The position numbers were made by a program, and so were the translations under genes. Below the pieces are notes generated by a model. That model saw only the letters and a list, made by a program, of their open reading frames with translations. It ran no database searches and was not told the DNA's origin. DNA of 5,794 nt from Candidatus Neoflavobacterium equi (GTDB taxonomy: Bacteria > Bacteroidota > Bacteroidia > Flavobacteriales > Flavobacteriaceae), in contig JAGHSS010000077.1 of NCBI GenBank assembly GCA_018065745.1, positions 1 to 5,794 on the forward strand, read 5' to 3'. Shown piece after piece: positions 1-5,794 of the stretch (positions are counted from its first letter, which is position 1; each line of letters starts with the position of its first letter).

Positions 1-16
1 GTATTATTAATTGATT

Positions 17-24
17 TACTTTAG
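17..24 (+). promoter_or_regulatory. Possible -7 promoter element of the metallophosphoesterase gene
   Basis: TACTTTAG matches the Bacteroidota -7 consensus TAnnTTTG at all but one fixed base and lies 19 bases before the ATG at 44, a sensible distance for a short leader. The matching -33 element would fall at or beyond the left edge of the window and cannot be checked, so this is only a candidate. Confidence 0.25.
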
Positions 25-43
25 TGGAAATAAATAAAACTTA

Positions 44-1258
44 ATGAAATTTTTAATTTTAATTGCATTTGTACTCCTGATAGAATGGTATACCTATCAA
101 TCTATTCGTGTTTTGACTCAAAATAACATTATAAGAATTCTTTATATAGTTCTGACCCTTATCGTTTTGGCCTATTTTTATTACAGCTATTTACATTTTG
201 ATAGAAAAACGGGGCAGAATACCTATTCGCTTTATGCCATTGGGGTATTCTTACTGCTTTATATACCCAAATTGTTATTGTCCACGGTCTTGCTTTTGGA
301 AGATGTGGTGCGTGTCATTGAGTTTGGTGGGCGCTTTGTATTTAAATCCACTACAGAAGGGCATTTCCCAGAACGCAGAAAAGTGGTGACGCTTTTTGGG
401 TTGGGTATTGCTGCCATTCCGTTTACTAATATATTGTATGGGATGTGGCAGGGGCGTTACAACTTCAGGGTGTTGAAAGAGCTGATTGTATACAAAGATT
501 TACCCGCTGCATTTAACGGTTTTAGAATTTTGCAGTTGTCAGACATCCACGTGGGGAGTTTTGAAAATAGGGAGGAAGTTATTGCGGCTGTTGACCTGAT
601 TAATCAACAAGAATTTGATGTCTTGTTTTTTACCGGAGATATTGTCAATTCCTTGGCGAATGAGATGGATCCTTGGTATGATGTTTTTGATAAAATTAAA
701 ACCCCAGCCTTTGGAAAATACTCCATTCTTGGAAACCACGATTATGGAGAATATGTCAAATTTGATTCTGATGCAGAGAAGCAAGCCAATTTCATTGCCA
801 TTCAAGAGATTCACAAAAAGATTGGTTTTACATTGTTGAAAAATGAATCTGTAGTGTTGAAAAAAAATGGGGAGGAGATTCGCGTTATTGGTGTTGAGAA
901 TTGGGGTGCTAATTTCAAGCAAGCCGGAGATTTGTCCAAGGCCAGTGCGGGAGTCCAAAAAGAAGAGTTTAAGATTTTGTTGTCTCATGATCCTTCACAT
1001 TGGGATTTGCAAGTAAAAACACATCCCTTAAATTATCATTTGACCCTGTCTGGACATACCCATGGGATGCAGTTTGGGATTGAAGTTCCCAAATTATTTC
1101 AGTGGAGTCCTGTGCAATATGTCTATAAATATTGGGCGGGATTGTACACAGAAAATGAGCGTAAGCTCTATGTGAATAGAGGTTTTGGTTACCACGGTTA
1201 TCCTGGTAGAACAGGGATCTGGCCAGAGATCACTTTAATAACACTAAACAATAAATAA
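44..1258 (+). CDS. Membrane-anchored calcineurin-like metallophosphoesterase (YkuE/YaeI type)
   Basis: 404-residue predicted metal-dependent phosphoesterase fused to a membrane domain. Four hydrophobic segments are visible at about residues 2-18, 29-50, 61-89 and 114-135. The C-terminal domain, from about residue 158, carries the metallophosphoesterase signatures in order: D167-x-H169 (SDIHVGS), G198-D199 (TGDIVN), G230-N-H-D233, H315 (LLSHDP) and G337-H-T-H-G341, so the dinuclear metal site looks intact. Family knowledge: the nearest described relatives, YkuE and YaeI, are phosphodiesterases, and this superfamily also includes lipid A pathway hydrolases. The natural substrate here cannot be read from sequence; an envelope or lipid phosphoester is an inference. 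The start is well supported: an in-frame TAA lies at 35-37, and the ATG opens directly into a hydrophobic helix. The leader is A/T-rich with no clear Shine-Dalgarno site. The thioredoxin-like gene follows after 45 bp with no terminator between them, so the two may be co-transcribed. The protein is complete and all expected motifs are present. Confidence 0.93.
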   Translation: MKFLILIAFVLLIEWYTYQSIRVLTQNNIIRILYIVLTLIVLAYFYYSYLHFDRKTGQNTYSLYAIGVFLLLYIPKLLLSTVLLLEDVVRVIEFGGRFVFKSTTEGHFPERRKVVTLFGLGIAAIPFTNILYGMWQGRYNFRVLKELIVYKDLPAAFNGFRILQLSDIHVGSFENREEVIAAVDLINQQEFDVLFFTGDIVNSLANEMDPWYDVFDKIKTPAFGKYSILGNHDYGEYVKFDSDAEKQANFIAIQEIHKKIGFTLLKNESVVLKKNGEEIRVIGVENWGANFKQAGDLSKASAGVQKEEFKILLSHDPSHWDLQVKTHPLNYHLTLSGHTHGMQFGIEVPKLFQWSPVQYVYKYWAGLYTENERKLYVNRGFGYHGYPGRTGIWPEITLITLNNK

Positions 1259-1303
1259 ATTGCGTTATCTGTACTAGAGTTTAAAAATATAAAATAGAAG
1301 TCC

Positions 1304-1606
1304 ATGTCAAAATTCGGAGATATCATCAATGTTAATGTTCCCGTTTTAATTTCTTTTTACACAGAGTGGAGTGACCAATCGCAAGTCATGAAATCTGTAT
1401 TGCAAAGTATTGCCAATGCGCTGGAGGAAAAAGTTATGGTGGTGCGCATTGATGTAGATAAGAACAAAGACTTGGCAGAGGCTCTAAAAATCTTGGGCTT
1501 GCCCACACACATGATTTACAAACGTGGACAGATGATCTGGCGGCAGTCGGGGATTGTGTCTTATGAAGATTTGGTGTATATGATGACTTCAGAATTTAGC
1601 GAATAA
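1304..1606 (+). CDS. Thioredoxin-fold protein lacking both catalytic cysteines
   Basis: 100-residue protein with the length and layout of a single thioredoxin domain. Visible fold landmarks are the strand PVLISFYTEW (residues 13-22), the strand VMVVRIDVDKN (44-54), the cis-proline loop GLPTHMIYKRGQ (65-76, cis-Pro P67) and W79 with R80-Q81-S82-G83 near the end. Where thioredoxins have W-C-G-P-C, this protein has W22-S23-D24-Q25-S26, and it contains no cysteine anywhere. It therefore cannot carry out dithiol-disulfide exchange. A structural, chaperone-like or protein-binding role is inference. Start: an in-frame TAG at 1295-1297 precedes the ATG, and the purine-rich AGAAG at 1296-1300 is a weak candidate ribosome site. 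It lies 45 bp after the metallophosphoesterase gene on the same strand and may be its operon partner. Its last 11 bp overlap the end of the opposing deacetylase gene. Fold assignment is confident; function is unknown. Confidence 0.85.
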   Translation: MSKFGDIINVNVPVLISFYTEWSDQSQVMKSVLQSIANALEEKVMVVRIDVDKNKDLAEALKILGLPTHMIYKRGQMIWRQSGIVSYEDLVYMMTSEFSE

Positions 1607-2234
1607 TATCAAATTTAAAACCTTGCTCTTGCAGGGTTTTTATTGTTTTTGGCAGGGCGTACAACATATTTTTGGACGCTTTCAAGCTGTCGTGAAACAC
1701 AATAATACTTCCGTCTTCCACCTTGTTAATGCTGTTTTGATAGCATTTTTCTGGCGTGATTTCACGGTCGTAATCTGCAGATAAAATATCCCACATAACA
1801 ATTTTGTATCCCTTACTTCTCAACGCTTTACTTTGAGCTCTTTTAATCTTTCCATAGGGAGGTCTGAACAACCAAGAGCAGATTGGTTTGTGTTCTTCCA
1901 AAGCAGCTTCACATAAGGCCGCATTCTCCATATAGGTTGCGGTTTCAGCTTGCCATCCTTTCAGGTGGTTAAACGTGTGGTTGCCTGTTTGATGTCCATC
2001 ATCTACAATCATTTGAAAAACTTCCGGATGTTTTTTGACATTGTCACCAATGCAAAAAAATGTTGCCTTGACGTCAAAGGATTTCAAAACCTCCAAAACC
2101 TGAGGGGTTACTTCAGGAATGGGACCATCATCAAAGGTAAGGTACACGGTTTTTGGGCTGTTTTTAACCTTCCATATTTCAAATGGATAAAGGGCTTTGA
2201 GCCAAAAGGGTGTTTTTGTCAAGTATGTTTTCAA
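1596..2234 (-). CDS. Polysaccharide deacetylase, carbohydrate esterase family 4 (NodB homology domain)
   Basis: 212-residue single-domain protein with all five CE4 motifs: TFDDGP (D35 candidate catalytic base, D36 metal ligand), H86-TFN-H90 (metal histidines), R124-PPYG (active-site groove), W148-D (MWDILSADYD) and VFHD (H181). The family uses a metal ion to remove N- or O-acetyl groups from chitin-like, peptidoglycan or exopolysaccharide sugars; the substrate here is not determinable. No signal peptide or membrane helix is visible at the N-terminus, so either it is cytoplasmic or export is not obvious. The start codon is unusual. In this frame the TGA at 2259-2261 is followed by no ATG before residue 75, which lies beyond the TFDDGP motif. 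Initiation therefore has to be non-ATG: TTG at 2234 (used here) or TTG at 2222, which would remove four residues. The gene ends tail to tail with the thioredoxin-like gene, overlapping by 11 bp, and encodes that gene's terminator in antisense. It lies downstream of the DUF2723 gene but is separated from it by a strong terminator and has its own candidate promoter. Confidence 0.92.
   Translation of the reverse strand: MKTYLTKTPFWLKALYPFEIWKVKNSPKTVYLTFDDGPIPEVTPQVLEVLKSFDVKATFFCIGDNVKKHPEVFQMIVDDGHQTGNHTFNHLKGWQAETATYMENAALCEAALEEHKPICSWLFRPPYGKIKRAQSKALRSKGYKIVMWDILSADYDREITPEKCYQNSINKVEDGSIIVFHDSLKASKNMLYALPKTIKTLQEQGFKFDIIR
1617..1641 (+). terminator. Intrinsic terminator of the thioredoxin-like gene, inside the opposing deacetylase coding sequence
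   Basis: A 10-bp stem (AAAACCTTGC at 1617-1626 with GCAGGGTTTT at 1631-1640, one G-U pair) closes a TCTT loop and runs into T5 at 1637-1641, with another T5 at 1646-1650. It begins 10 bases after the TAA stop at 1604-1606, the expected place for a rho-independent terminator. The whole structure lies within codons near the C-terminus of the minus-strand deacetylase gene. Read on the minus strand, the downstream tract is a poorer U-run, so plus-strand polarity is favoured. Confidence 0.7.
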
Positions 2235-2259
2235 AGGATTTTTGAATAGGATTATGCAT

Positions 2260-2267
2260 CAAAGTTA
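2260..2267 (-). promoter_or_regulatory. Candidate -7 promoter element for the deacetylase gene
   Basis: Read on the minus strand this is TAACTTTG, an exact match to the Bacteroidota -7 consensus TAnnTTTG. Transcription would begin around 2253, leaving a leader of about 19 bases before the TTG at 2234. The -33 position (about 2286-2290) reads only a poor match to TTTG, so the assignment rests on the -7 box, its distance and the terminator just upstream, which makes a separate promoter likely. Confidence 0.45.
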
Positions 2268-2306
2268 CAAAATTGTAAAATACCCCATGCTCCATACTAT
2301 AGATAT

Positions 2307-2338
2307 AAAAAAAGCCCCAACTGATGTTGGGGCTTTTT
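2307..2338 (-). terminator. Strong rho-independent terminator after the DUF2723 gene
   Basis: A perfect 13-bp inverted repeat (2309-2321 with 2326-2338) with a 4-base loop has the GC-rich core GCCCCAAC/GTTGGGGC. On the minus strand the stem ends in a run of seven T (plus-strand A at 2307-2313). It starts three bases beyond the TAA stop (2342-2344) of the DUF2723 gene, so that transcript should end here, before the deacetylase gene. The plus-strand side has only T5 and there is no plus-strand gene leading into it. Confidence 0.9.
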
Positions 2339-2341
2339 GAT

Positions 2342-5300
2342 TTATTCCATTTCTCTTCCAAAGCGTTCAAACTTCTTGTTGAGATTGTTGAATTTAGTTT
2401 TGTATTCGTTGTAGAATTCCAAATCATTAGCATCTTTAGAAATCAGAATTACAGCTCTGTAAGATTCCAATTCTGAAGCGATGTCATAAACATTTTCGTT
2501 TTGTTGAGTCGCTTTTGTCTGTGCGTGGTACTCCAGTGTTTGGGTGTATTTGTTTAGCAATTCAGCAGCAACTTTTCTCGCTTTCTCTTTTTTGCCAATC
2601 TCATAATAGCCCATTACATAAGGGTCCACAAATCTGTAATATCCAAACAAGTTAACCGGCATTTTTTCCATGGCTAAATCCATGATTTTCTCTGCCTTAT
2701 CCTTTTTACCTTCGTTGATCAACACTTCAACTAGACGTGCCATATTGGTTCTGTAGTTGATGCATTGTCTCTTGGTTTCAATGTCGTGTAAAACATTAGG
2801 ATTTCCGTTACTTCCCCAATCCCATGACATAAAGGTTTTGTATAGTTTTTCACTGTCAATACCTCCCATATCCATCAAACTTCCGTTTTTAGGGATGGTT
2901 GTTTTTATAGGAACTAATTTATAGGTCATACCAGACAATTGTAAATAGTCTTTCAACCAGATGTAATCTTCGTCGTCAAACGCACCACCAGAGAAGTGGA
3001 TTGGGCGTTTCCAGTTGTTGTTTGCTACAATTTCCAACATCATCAAACGGTTTTTAGTAATCACCTGAGATTTGAAATTGATATCCATTGCAGAAACAAT
3101 GCTGTCTTGTAAATGAGCACTTACTACTTTGTTAGCTACTGCTGCTTGTTTGTCCACAGGGATAAAAATTTTATCAGCAGGAGCAATGTGTACCCATTGT
3201 CCGTTGTTCAATTCACGCATCGCTCGTTGGTCGTCAGTTTTAATGAATTTCATGAATTCACTAATTGGCAAACGCTCTTCAGTCAACGGTTGAATCAAGG
3301 TCATGTCTCTGTTGTTTCCAACGTAGTCACTGTGTTTGAATAAAATGGGCACCGGTTCTGAGTCATAAGCTTTCGCCTTCATTTGGTCAATATACCAGTC
3401 AGTATTCAACAGTTGGGTGTTGACAATGCGGACATCCGTTCTGTAATTTTCAATTTCTTGCATATACCACAATGGGAAAGTATCATTATCACCAATGGTA
3501 AACAAGATGGCATTAGGTTCACAAGAATCCAAATAAGCTTTGGCCATAGCAACGGCAGTTGTCTTACCAGATCTGTTGTGATCATCCCAGTTTTCTTTTG
3601 CCATTAAAACCGGAGCTGCAAGCATAGAAACGGCCAACACAACTGGAACGGCAATTTTAGGGCTGATGTATTTTTTAACTTCCTCATAGATTGCAAAAAC
3701 ACCAAAGCCCAACCAAATGGCAAATACATAAAAGGAAGGTACTACCGCATAATCGCGTTCTCTAGGTTCAAACGGACGTTCATTTAAGAATACTTTCAGC
3801 GCTAAGCTGGTAAATAAGAACAACACCAAAAGAACGTAGAAGCTTTTCCAATCTTTTTTAGCGTGCCATACCATTCCCAATACCGCCAAGATGAATGGCA
3901 AGAAATAGTAAGTATTTCTAGATTTGTCGTTTTTAACATCATCAGGTAAATTGGTTTGAGATCCCAATCTCACTTCATCCAAGAAGTTGATTCCGCTCAA
4001 CCAGTTTCCATTTTTATTGTCATATTTCCCTTGAATGTCGTTTTGTTTACCAACAAAATTCCACAACAAGTATCTCATATACATATATCCAAACTGGAAC
4101 TCAAACATAAAGCTAATGTTTTGAGCAAAAGTTGGTTTGTCTATAATAAGGTATTGACCATAGGTTTTGAAAAACTTATCTATCCCATCATTGTCAATTT
4201 TCCCACTTCTAAGACCTTCTCTAACCTCTGTTACAATTTGTACCAGTTCATCTTCATGAGCATATTCCGTTTGAATTCTAAAATTAGGAACTCCAGAAAA
4301 AGCCATATAGTTAACAGCAGAATCAGGCCACCACATTCTTGGTAAAAAACCAACGTGGGCAGGATTTGGATTTGAAGCCGCGTTTTCATAGTGATTTACA
4401 ATCACGTATTTACCCGTTTTCTCATCGCGTTCATAGTTTGGTTTTTCATCTTTGTACGGATTGTTGCTGTCAGTTCCAGCGTACATATCTGTATAGAAAG
4501 GACCCCAAAAGGTGTTTTGTTCACCATATTGTTCCCTGTTGTAATAAGCCAATACTTCAGCTGCATCAGAAGGTTTATTTTCATTGATAACCACATTAGC
4601 ATTAGATCTGATAGGCAACATCAACCAAGTACTGAATCCAATAAACATGAAAAGTACAGACAATAGTACCGTATGTGCTTTGGCTTTGTTTGTTTTTTTG
4701 GTGTATTTAAATCCAAAGTAGAATAGCGCGATAAATAACAGGGCACTAAATATGGTACCAGAGTTAAAAGGCAATCCCATGCTGTTGACCATAAAGATTT
4801 CTGTCTTACCAAAAACGGCTAAAACTATAGGCAACAAGAATTTAAATGTAAAGTATAGGATAATAAAGATAACCACATTGGCAACGATGAAGTTTTTCCA
4901 AGTGATTTCTTTGTAGCGTTTAAAGTAGTATATCAATCCAAGAGAAGGAATGGTAAGCAAGGCCATGATGTGCACACCAAAAGAAAGACCAAGCACGAGT
5001 GCAATGACCAACAACCATTTGTGTCCATCTGGCAAGTCCATGTTTTTCTCCCAGCGCAGTCCTAACCACATCAGTAGGGCTACCAATAGAGAAGCCATAG
5101 CATATACCTCTGCTTCTACAGCGTTAAACCAAAAACTGTCAGAGAAGGTGTAAGCTAAAGAACCAACAGCTGCACTTCCCAACATCATGATTTGGGTTGA
5201 TTTTATCTTGTTTAAATCTTCAGGAAGAATTTTTTCTAGAATTAGTGTCATGGACCAAAACATAAATAGGATGGTAAATGCACTAGAAAAAACGGATAAT

Positions 5301-5542
5301 AAATTGACCATTAAAGCAACATTTTCATTGGAAGTTGCAAACATGGCAAAGAAGGCGCCAAGCATTTGGAATAGGGGAGCACCTGGTGGGTGACCTACTT
5401 CTAGTTTAGCTGCAGTAGCTATATATTCACCACAGTCCCAAAAGCTTAAGGTTGGTTCAACCGTTAAACAGTAGGTTGCAAGGGCGATAACAAACACAAT
5501 CCAACCCGTGATTGTGTTCCATTTTTTAAAGTTAAAATTCAT
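2342..5542 (-). CDS. DUF2723 / GT117 family membrane protein, predicted protein O-glycosyltransferase (TMEM260-like)
   Basis: 1066-residue polytopic membrane protein. Hydrophobic segments lie at about residues 12-28, 57-70, 76-103, 118-134, 144-162, 175-205, 219-245, 262-278 and 289-311, then, after a long polar stretch (about 312-545), at 546-560, 568-584, 601-619 and 629-647. The rest is soluble. The first loop holds the family signature SFWDCGEYI (D36, E39) followed by GHPPGAPLF (50-58), the acidic-pair loop expected of GT-C type transferases. Other recognisable blocks are NERPFEPRERDYAV (587-600), IGDNDTFPLWYMQE (683-696) and NNWKRPIHFSGG (842-853). Residues about 930-1000 look like paired helices of TPR type (INEGKKDKAEKIMDLAMEKMP, then EIGKKEKARKVAAELL). 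Family knowledge: DUF2723 includes human TMEM260, a protein O-mannosyltransferase. By analogy, this protein may transfer a sugar from a lipid-linked donor to secreted proteins; that activity is inferred. The ATG at 5542 is supported by an upstream in-frame stop at 5579-5581 and by the K-rich start before helix 1. The gene appears monocistronic, as a terminator follows at once. Confidence 0.9.
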   Translation of the reverse strand: MNFNFKKWNTITGWIVFVIALATYCLTVEPTLSFWDCGEYIATAAKLEVGHPPGAPLFQMLGAFFAMFATSNENVALMVNLLSVFSSAFTILFMFWSMTLILEKILPEDLNKIKSTQIMMLGSAAVGSLAYTFSDSFWFNAVEAEVYAMASLLVALLMWLGLRWEKNMDLPDGHKWLLVIALVLGLSFGVHIMALLTIPSLGLIYYFKRYKEITWKNFIVANVVIFIILYFTFKFLLPIVLAVFGKTEIFMVNSMGLPFNSGTIFSALLFIALFYFGFKYTKKTNKAKAHTVLLSVLFMFIGFSTWLMLPIRSNANVVINENKPSDAAEVLAYYNREQYGEQNTFWGPFYTDMYAGTDSNNPYKDEKPNYERDEKTGKYVIVNHYENAASNPNPAHVGFLPRMWWPDSAVNYMAFSGVPNFRIQTEYAHEDELVQIVTEVREGLRSGKIDNDGIDKFFKTYGQYLIIDKPTFAQNISFMFEFQFGYMYMRYLLWNFVGKQNDIQGKYDNKNGNWLSGINFLDEVRLGSQTNLPDDVKNDKSRNTYYFLPFILAVLGMVWHAKKDWKSFYVLLVLFLFTSLALKVFLNERPFEPRERDYAVVPSFYVFAIWLGFGVFAIYEEVKKYISPKIAVPVVLAVSMLAAPVLMAKENWDDHNRSGKTTAVAMAKAYLDSCEPNAILFTIGDNDTFPLWYMQEIENYRTDVRIVNTQLLNTDWYIDQMKAKAYDSEPVPILFKHSDYVGNNRDMTLIQPLTEERLPISEFMKFIKTDDQRAMRELNNGQWVHIAPADKIFIPVDKQAAVANKVVSAHLQDSIVSAMDINFKSQVITKNRLMMLEIVANNNWKRPIHFSGGAFDDEDYIWLKDYLQLSGMTYKLVPIKTTIPKNGSLMDMGGIDSEKLYKTFMSWDWGSNGNPNVLHDIETKRQCINYRTNMARLVEVLINEGKKDKAEKIMDLAMEKMPVNLFGYYRFVDPYVMGYYEIGKKEKARKVAAELLNKYTQTLEYHAQTKATQQNENVYDIASELESYRAVILISKDANDLEFYNEYKTKFNNLNKKFERFGREME

Positions 5543-5619
5543 GTTTGAACTGATTAATTTCGCTTTATATCTATTTACTTACAAAGAAACTCTTTTTTTT
5601 CAAACGAACATTCGATTTA

Positions 5620-5639
5620 AAAAAAAATGCATTTTTTTT
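5620..5639. repeat. Perfect 20-bp palindrome of A and T tracts (A8-TGCA-T8)
   Basis: Eight A, TGCA, then eight T form a perfect self-complementary sequence in the divergent intergenic region, about 10 bases upstream of the -33 element of the tRNA promoter. Together with the T8 at 5593-5600 it makes the area strongly A/T-tract rich, which suggests intrinsically bent DNA or an upstream promoter element. That role is inference; the palindrome itself is directly visible. Confidence 0.6.
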
Positions 5640-5648
5640 CAGATTTAA

Positions 5649-5679
5649 TTTGGAGGAAATAAAAATTGTGCTACATTTG
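5649..5679 (+). promoter_or_regulatory. Promoter of the tRNA-Gln transcription unit
   Basis: TTTG at 5649-5652 and TACATTTG at 5672-5679 match the Bacteroidota sigma-ABfr consensus elements (-33 TTTG, -7 TAnnTTTG) exactly, with the expected 19-base spacing. Initiation is expected around 5683-5687, giving a 5' leader of about 65 bases before the mature tRNA end at 5750. An A/T-tract palindrome lies just upstream, as would suit a strong stable-RNA promoter. Confidence 0.8.
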
Positions 5680-5692
5680 CACTCGCAATAAC

Positions 5693-5747
5693 AAAGCAAT
5701 ATAACGCTTGTCACTGCTAGTAAAATAAGGCGTTGCTTTATTTTTTT
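5693..5747 (+). other. Terminator-like hairpin in the tRNA-Gln leader
   Basis: AAAGCAA at 5693-5699 pairs with TTGCTTT at 5733-5739. After a 5-base bulge on the left side, CGC at 5705-5707 pairs with GCG at 5730-5732, followed by a G-U and an A-U pair. The loop is large and seven T follow at 5741-5747. The structure sits between the promoter and the tRNA, ending two bases before the tRNA. It could be a processing leader, an attenuator, or the end of a short leader RNA; sequence alone does not decide. The long loop and bulge make it weaker than a typical terminator. Confidence 0.45.
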
Positions 5748-5749
5748 AC

Positions 5750-5794
5750 TGTCCTATGGTGTAATGGTAACACAGCTGATTTTGGTTCAGTCGT
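5750..5794 (+). tRNA. tRNA-Gln (anticodon TTG), 5' part, cut by the window end
   Basis: The first 45 nt of a tRNA fold cleanly. The acceptor strand is TGTCCTA (5750-5756), followed by T8-G9. The D stem is GTG/CAC (5759-5761 with 5771-5773) around loop TAATGGTAA, then A26. The anticodon stem is GCTGA/TCAGT (5775-5779 with 5787-5791), with a 7-base loop TTTTGGT placing TTG at 5782-5784. TTG reads glutamine codons CAA and CAG, and a U at position 1 is typical of tRNA-Gln. The variable loop, T arm and 3' acceptor strand lie beyond the window, so integrity and any encoded CCA cannot be judged. Confidence 0.92.

Noticed and set aside
539..988. A 149-residue minus-strand open frame inside the metallophosphoesterase gene
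   Set aside because: It lies fully antisense to a conserved catalytic domain, has no family features and no promoter or leader of its own, so it is a shadow of the real frame.
1259..1303. A separate promoter for the thioredoxin-like gene in the 45-bp gap
   Set aside because: No TAnnTTTG box with a spaced TTTG is present. The gap is simply A/T-rich, so read-through from the phosphoesterase gene is the simpler reading.
2179..2433. An 84-residue minus-strand open frame spanning the DUF2723 gene end, the terminator and the deacetylase start
   Set aside because: It overlaps both real genes, runs through the strong terminator, and has no recognisable domain. Its in-frame ATG at 2257-2259 is in a different frame from the deacetylase.
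3956..4666. Several overlapping plus-strand open frames antisense to the DUF2723 gene
   Set aside because: They overlap one another and a well-supported family protein, with composition typical of antisense shadows and no recognisable motifs.
5582..5589. Minus-strand TTTCTTTG as a -7 box for the DUF2723 gene
   Set aside because: It differs from TAnnTTTG at one fixed base. The only good TTTG upstream (5601-5604) is 11 bases away, too close for a -33 element. A promoter must exist in 5543-5700 but I cannot place it.
5606..5615. Short inverted repeat CGAA/TTCG in the divergent intergenic region as an operator
   Set aside because: Four-base arms are expected by chance in a region of this size, and no regulator or second copy is present to support it.

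Overview
The window looks like ordinary chromosomal DNA from a member of the Bacteroidota, most likely the class Flavobacteriia. The evidence is an AT-rich sequence, AT-rich translation leaders without clear Shine-Dalgarno sites, promoter elements of the Bacteroidota type (TTTG, 19 bases, TAnnTTTG) and a very large DUF2723/GT117-type membrane glycosyltransferase of a kind common in that phylum. The genus cannot be fixed from what is visible.

Layout: positions 44-1606 carry two plus-strand genes. The first is a four-helix membrane protein with a C-terminal calcineurin-like metallophosphoesterase domain. The second, 45 bp downstream, is a small thioredoxin-fold protein with no cysteine at all. 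Two minus-strand genes follow. One is a compact family-4 polysaccharide deacetylase (1596-2234) whose 3' end overlaps the thioredoxin-like gene tail to tail by 11 bp. The other is the 1066-residue DUF2723 protein (2342-5542), which has a strong intrinsic terminator directly after its stop codon. The last 250 bases hold a divergent intergenic region with a good plus-strand promoter, a terminator-like hairpin, and the first 45 nt of tRNA-Gln (anticodon TTG), cut by the window edge.

Three of the four proteins plausibly act at or on the cell envelope: a membrane-anchored phosphoesterase, a carbohydrate deacetylase and a predicted protein O-glycosyltransferase related to eukaryotic TMEM260. Nothing shows that they form one pathway, and the terminators suggest separate transcription units. 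No mobile element, CRISPR array, phage gene, toxin-antitoxin pair or defence system was seen.

The points most worth a second look are small-scale: a redox-dead thioredoxin fold, a plus-strand terminator embedded in the coding sequence of the opposing deacetylase gene, a deacetylase with no possible ATG start, and a terminator-like hairpin between the tRNA-Gln promoter and the tRNA. I did not find a convincing undescribed multi-gene system.
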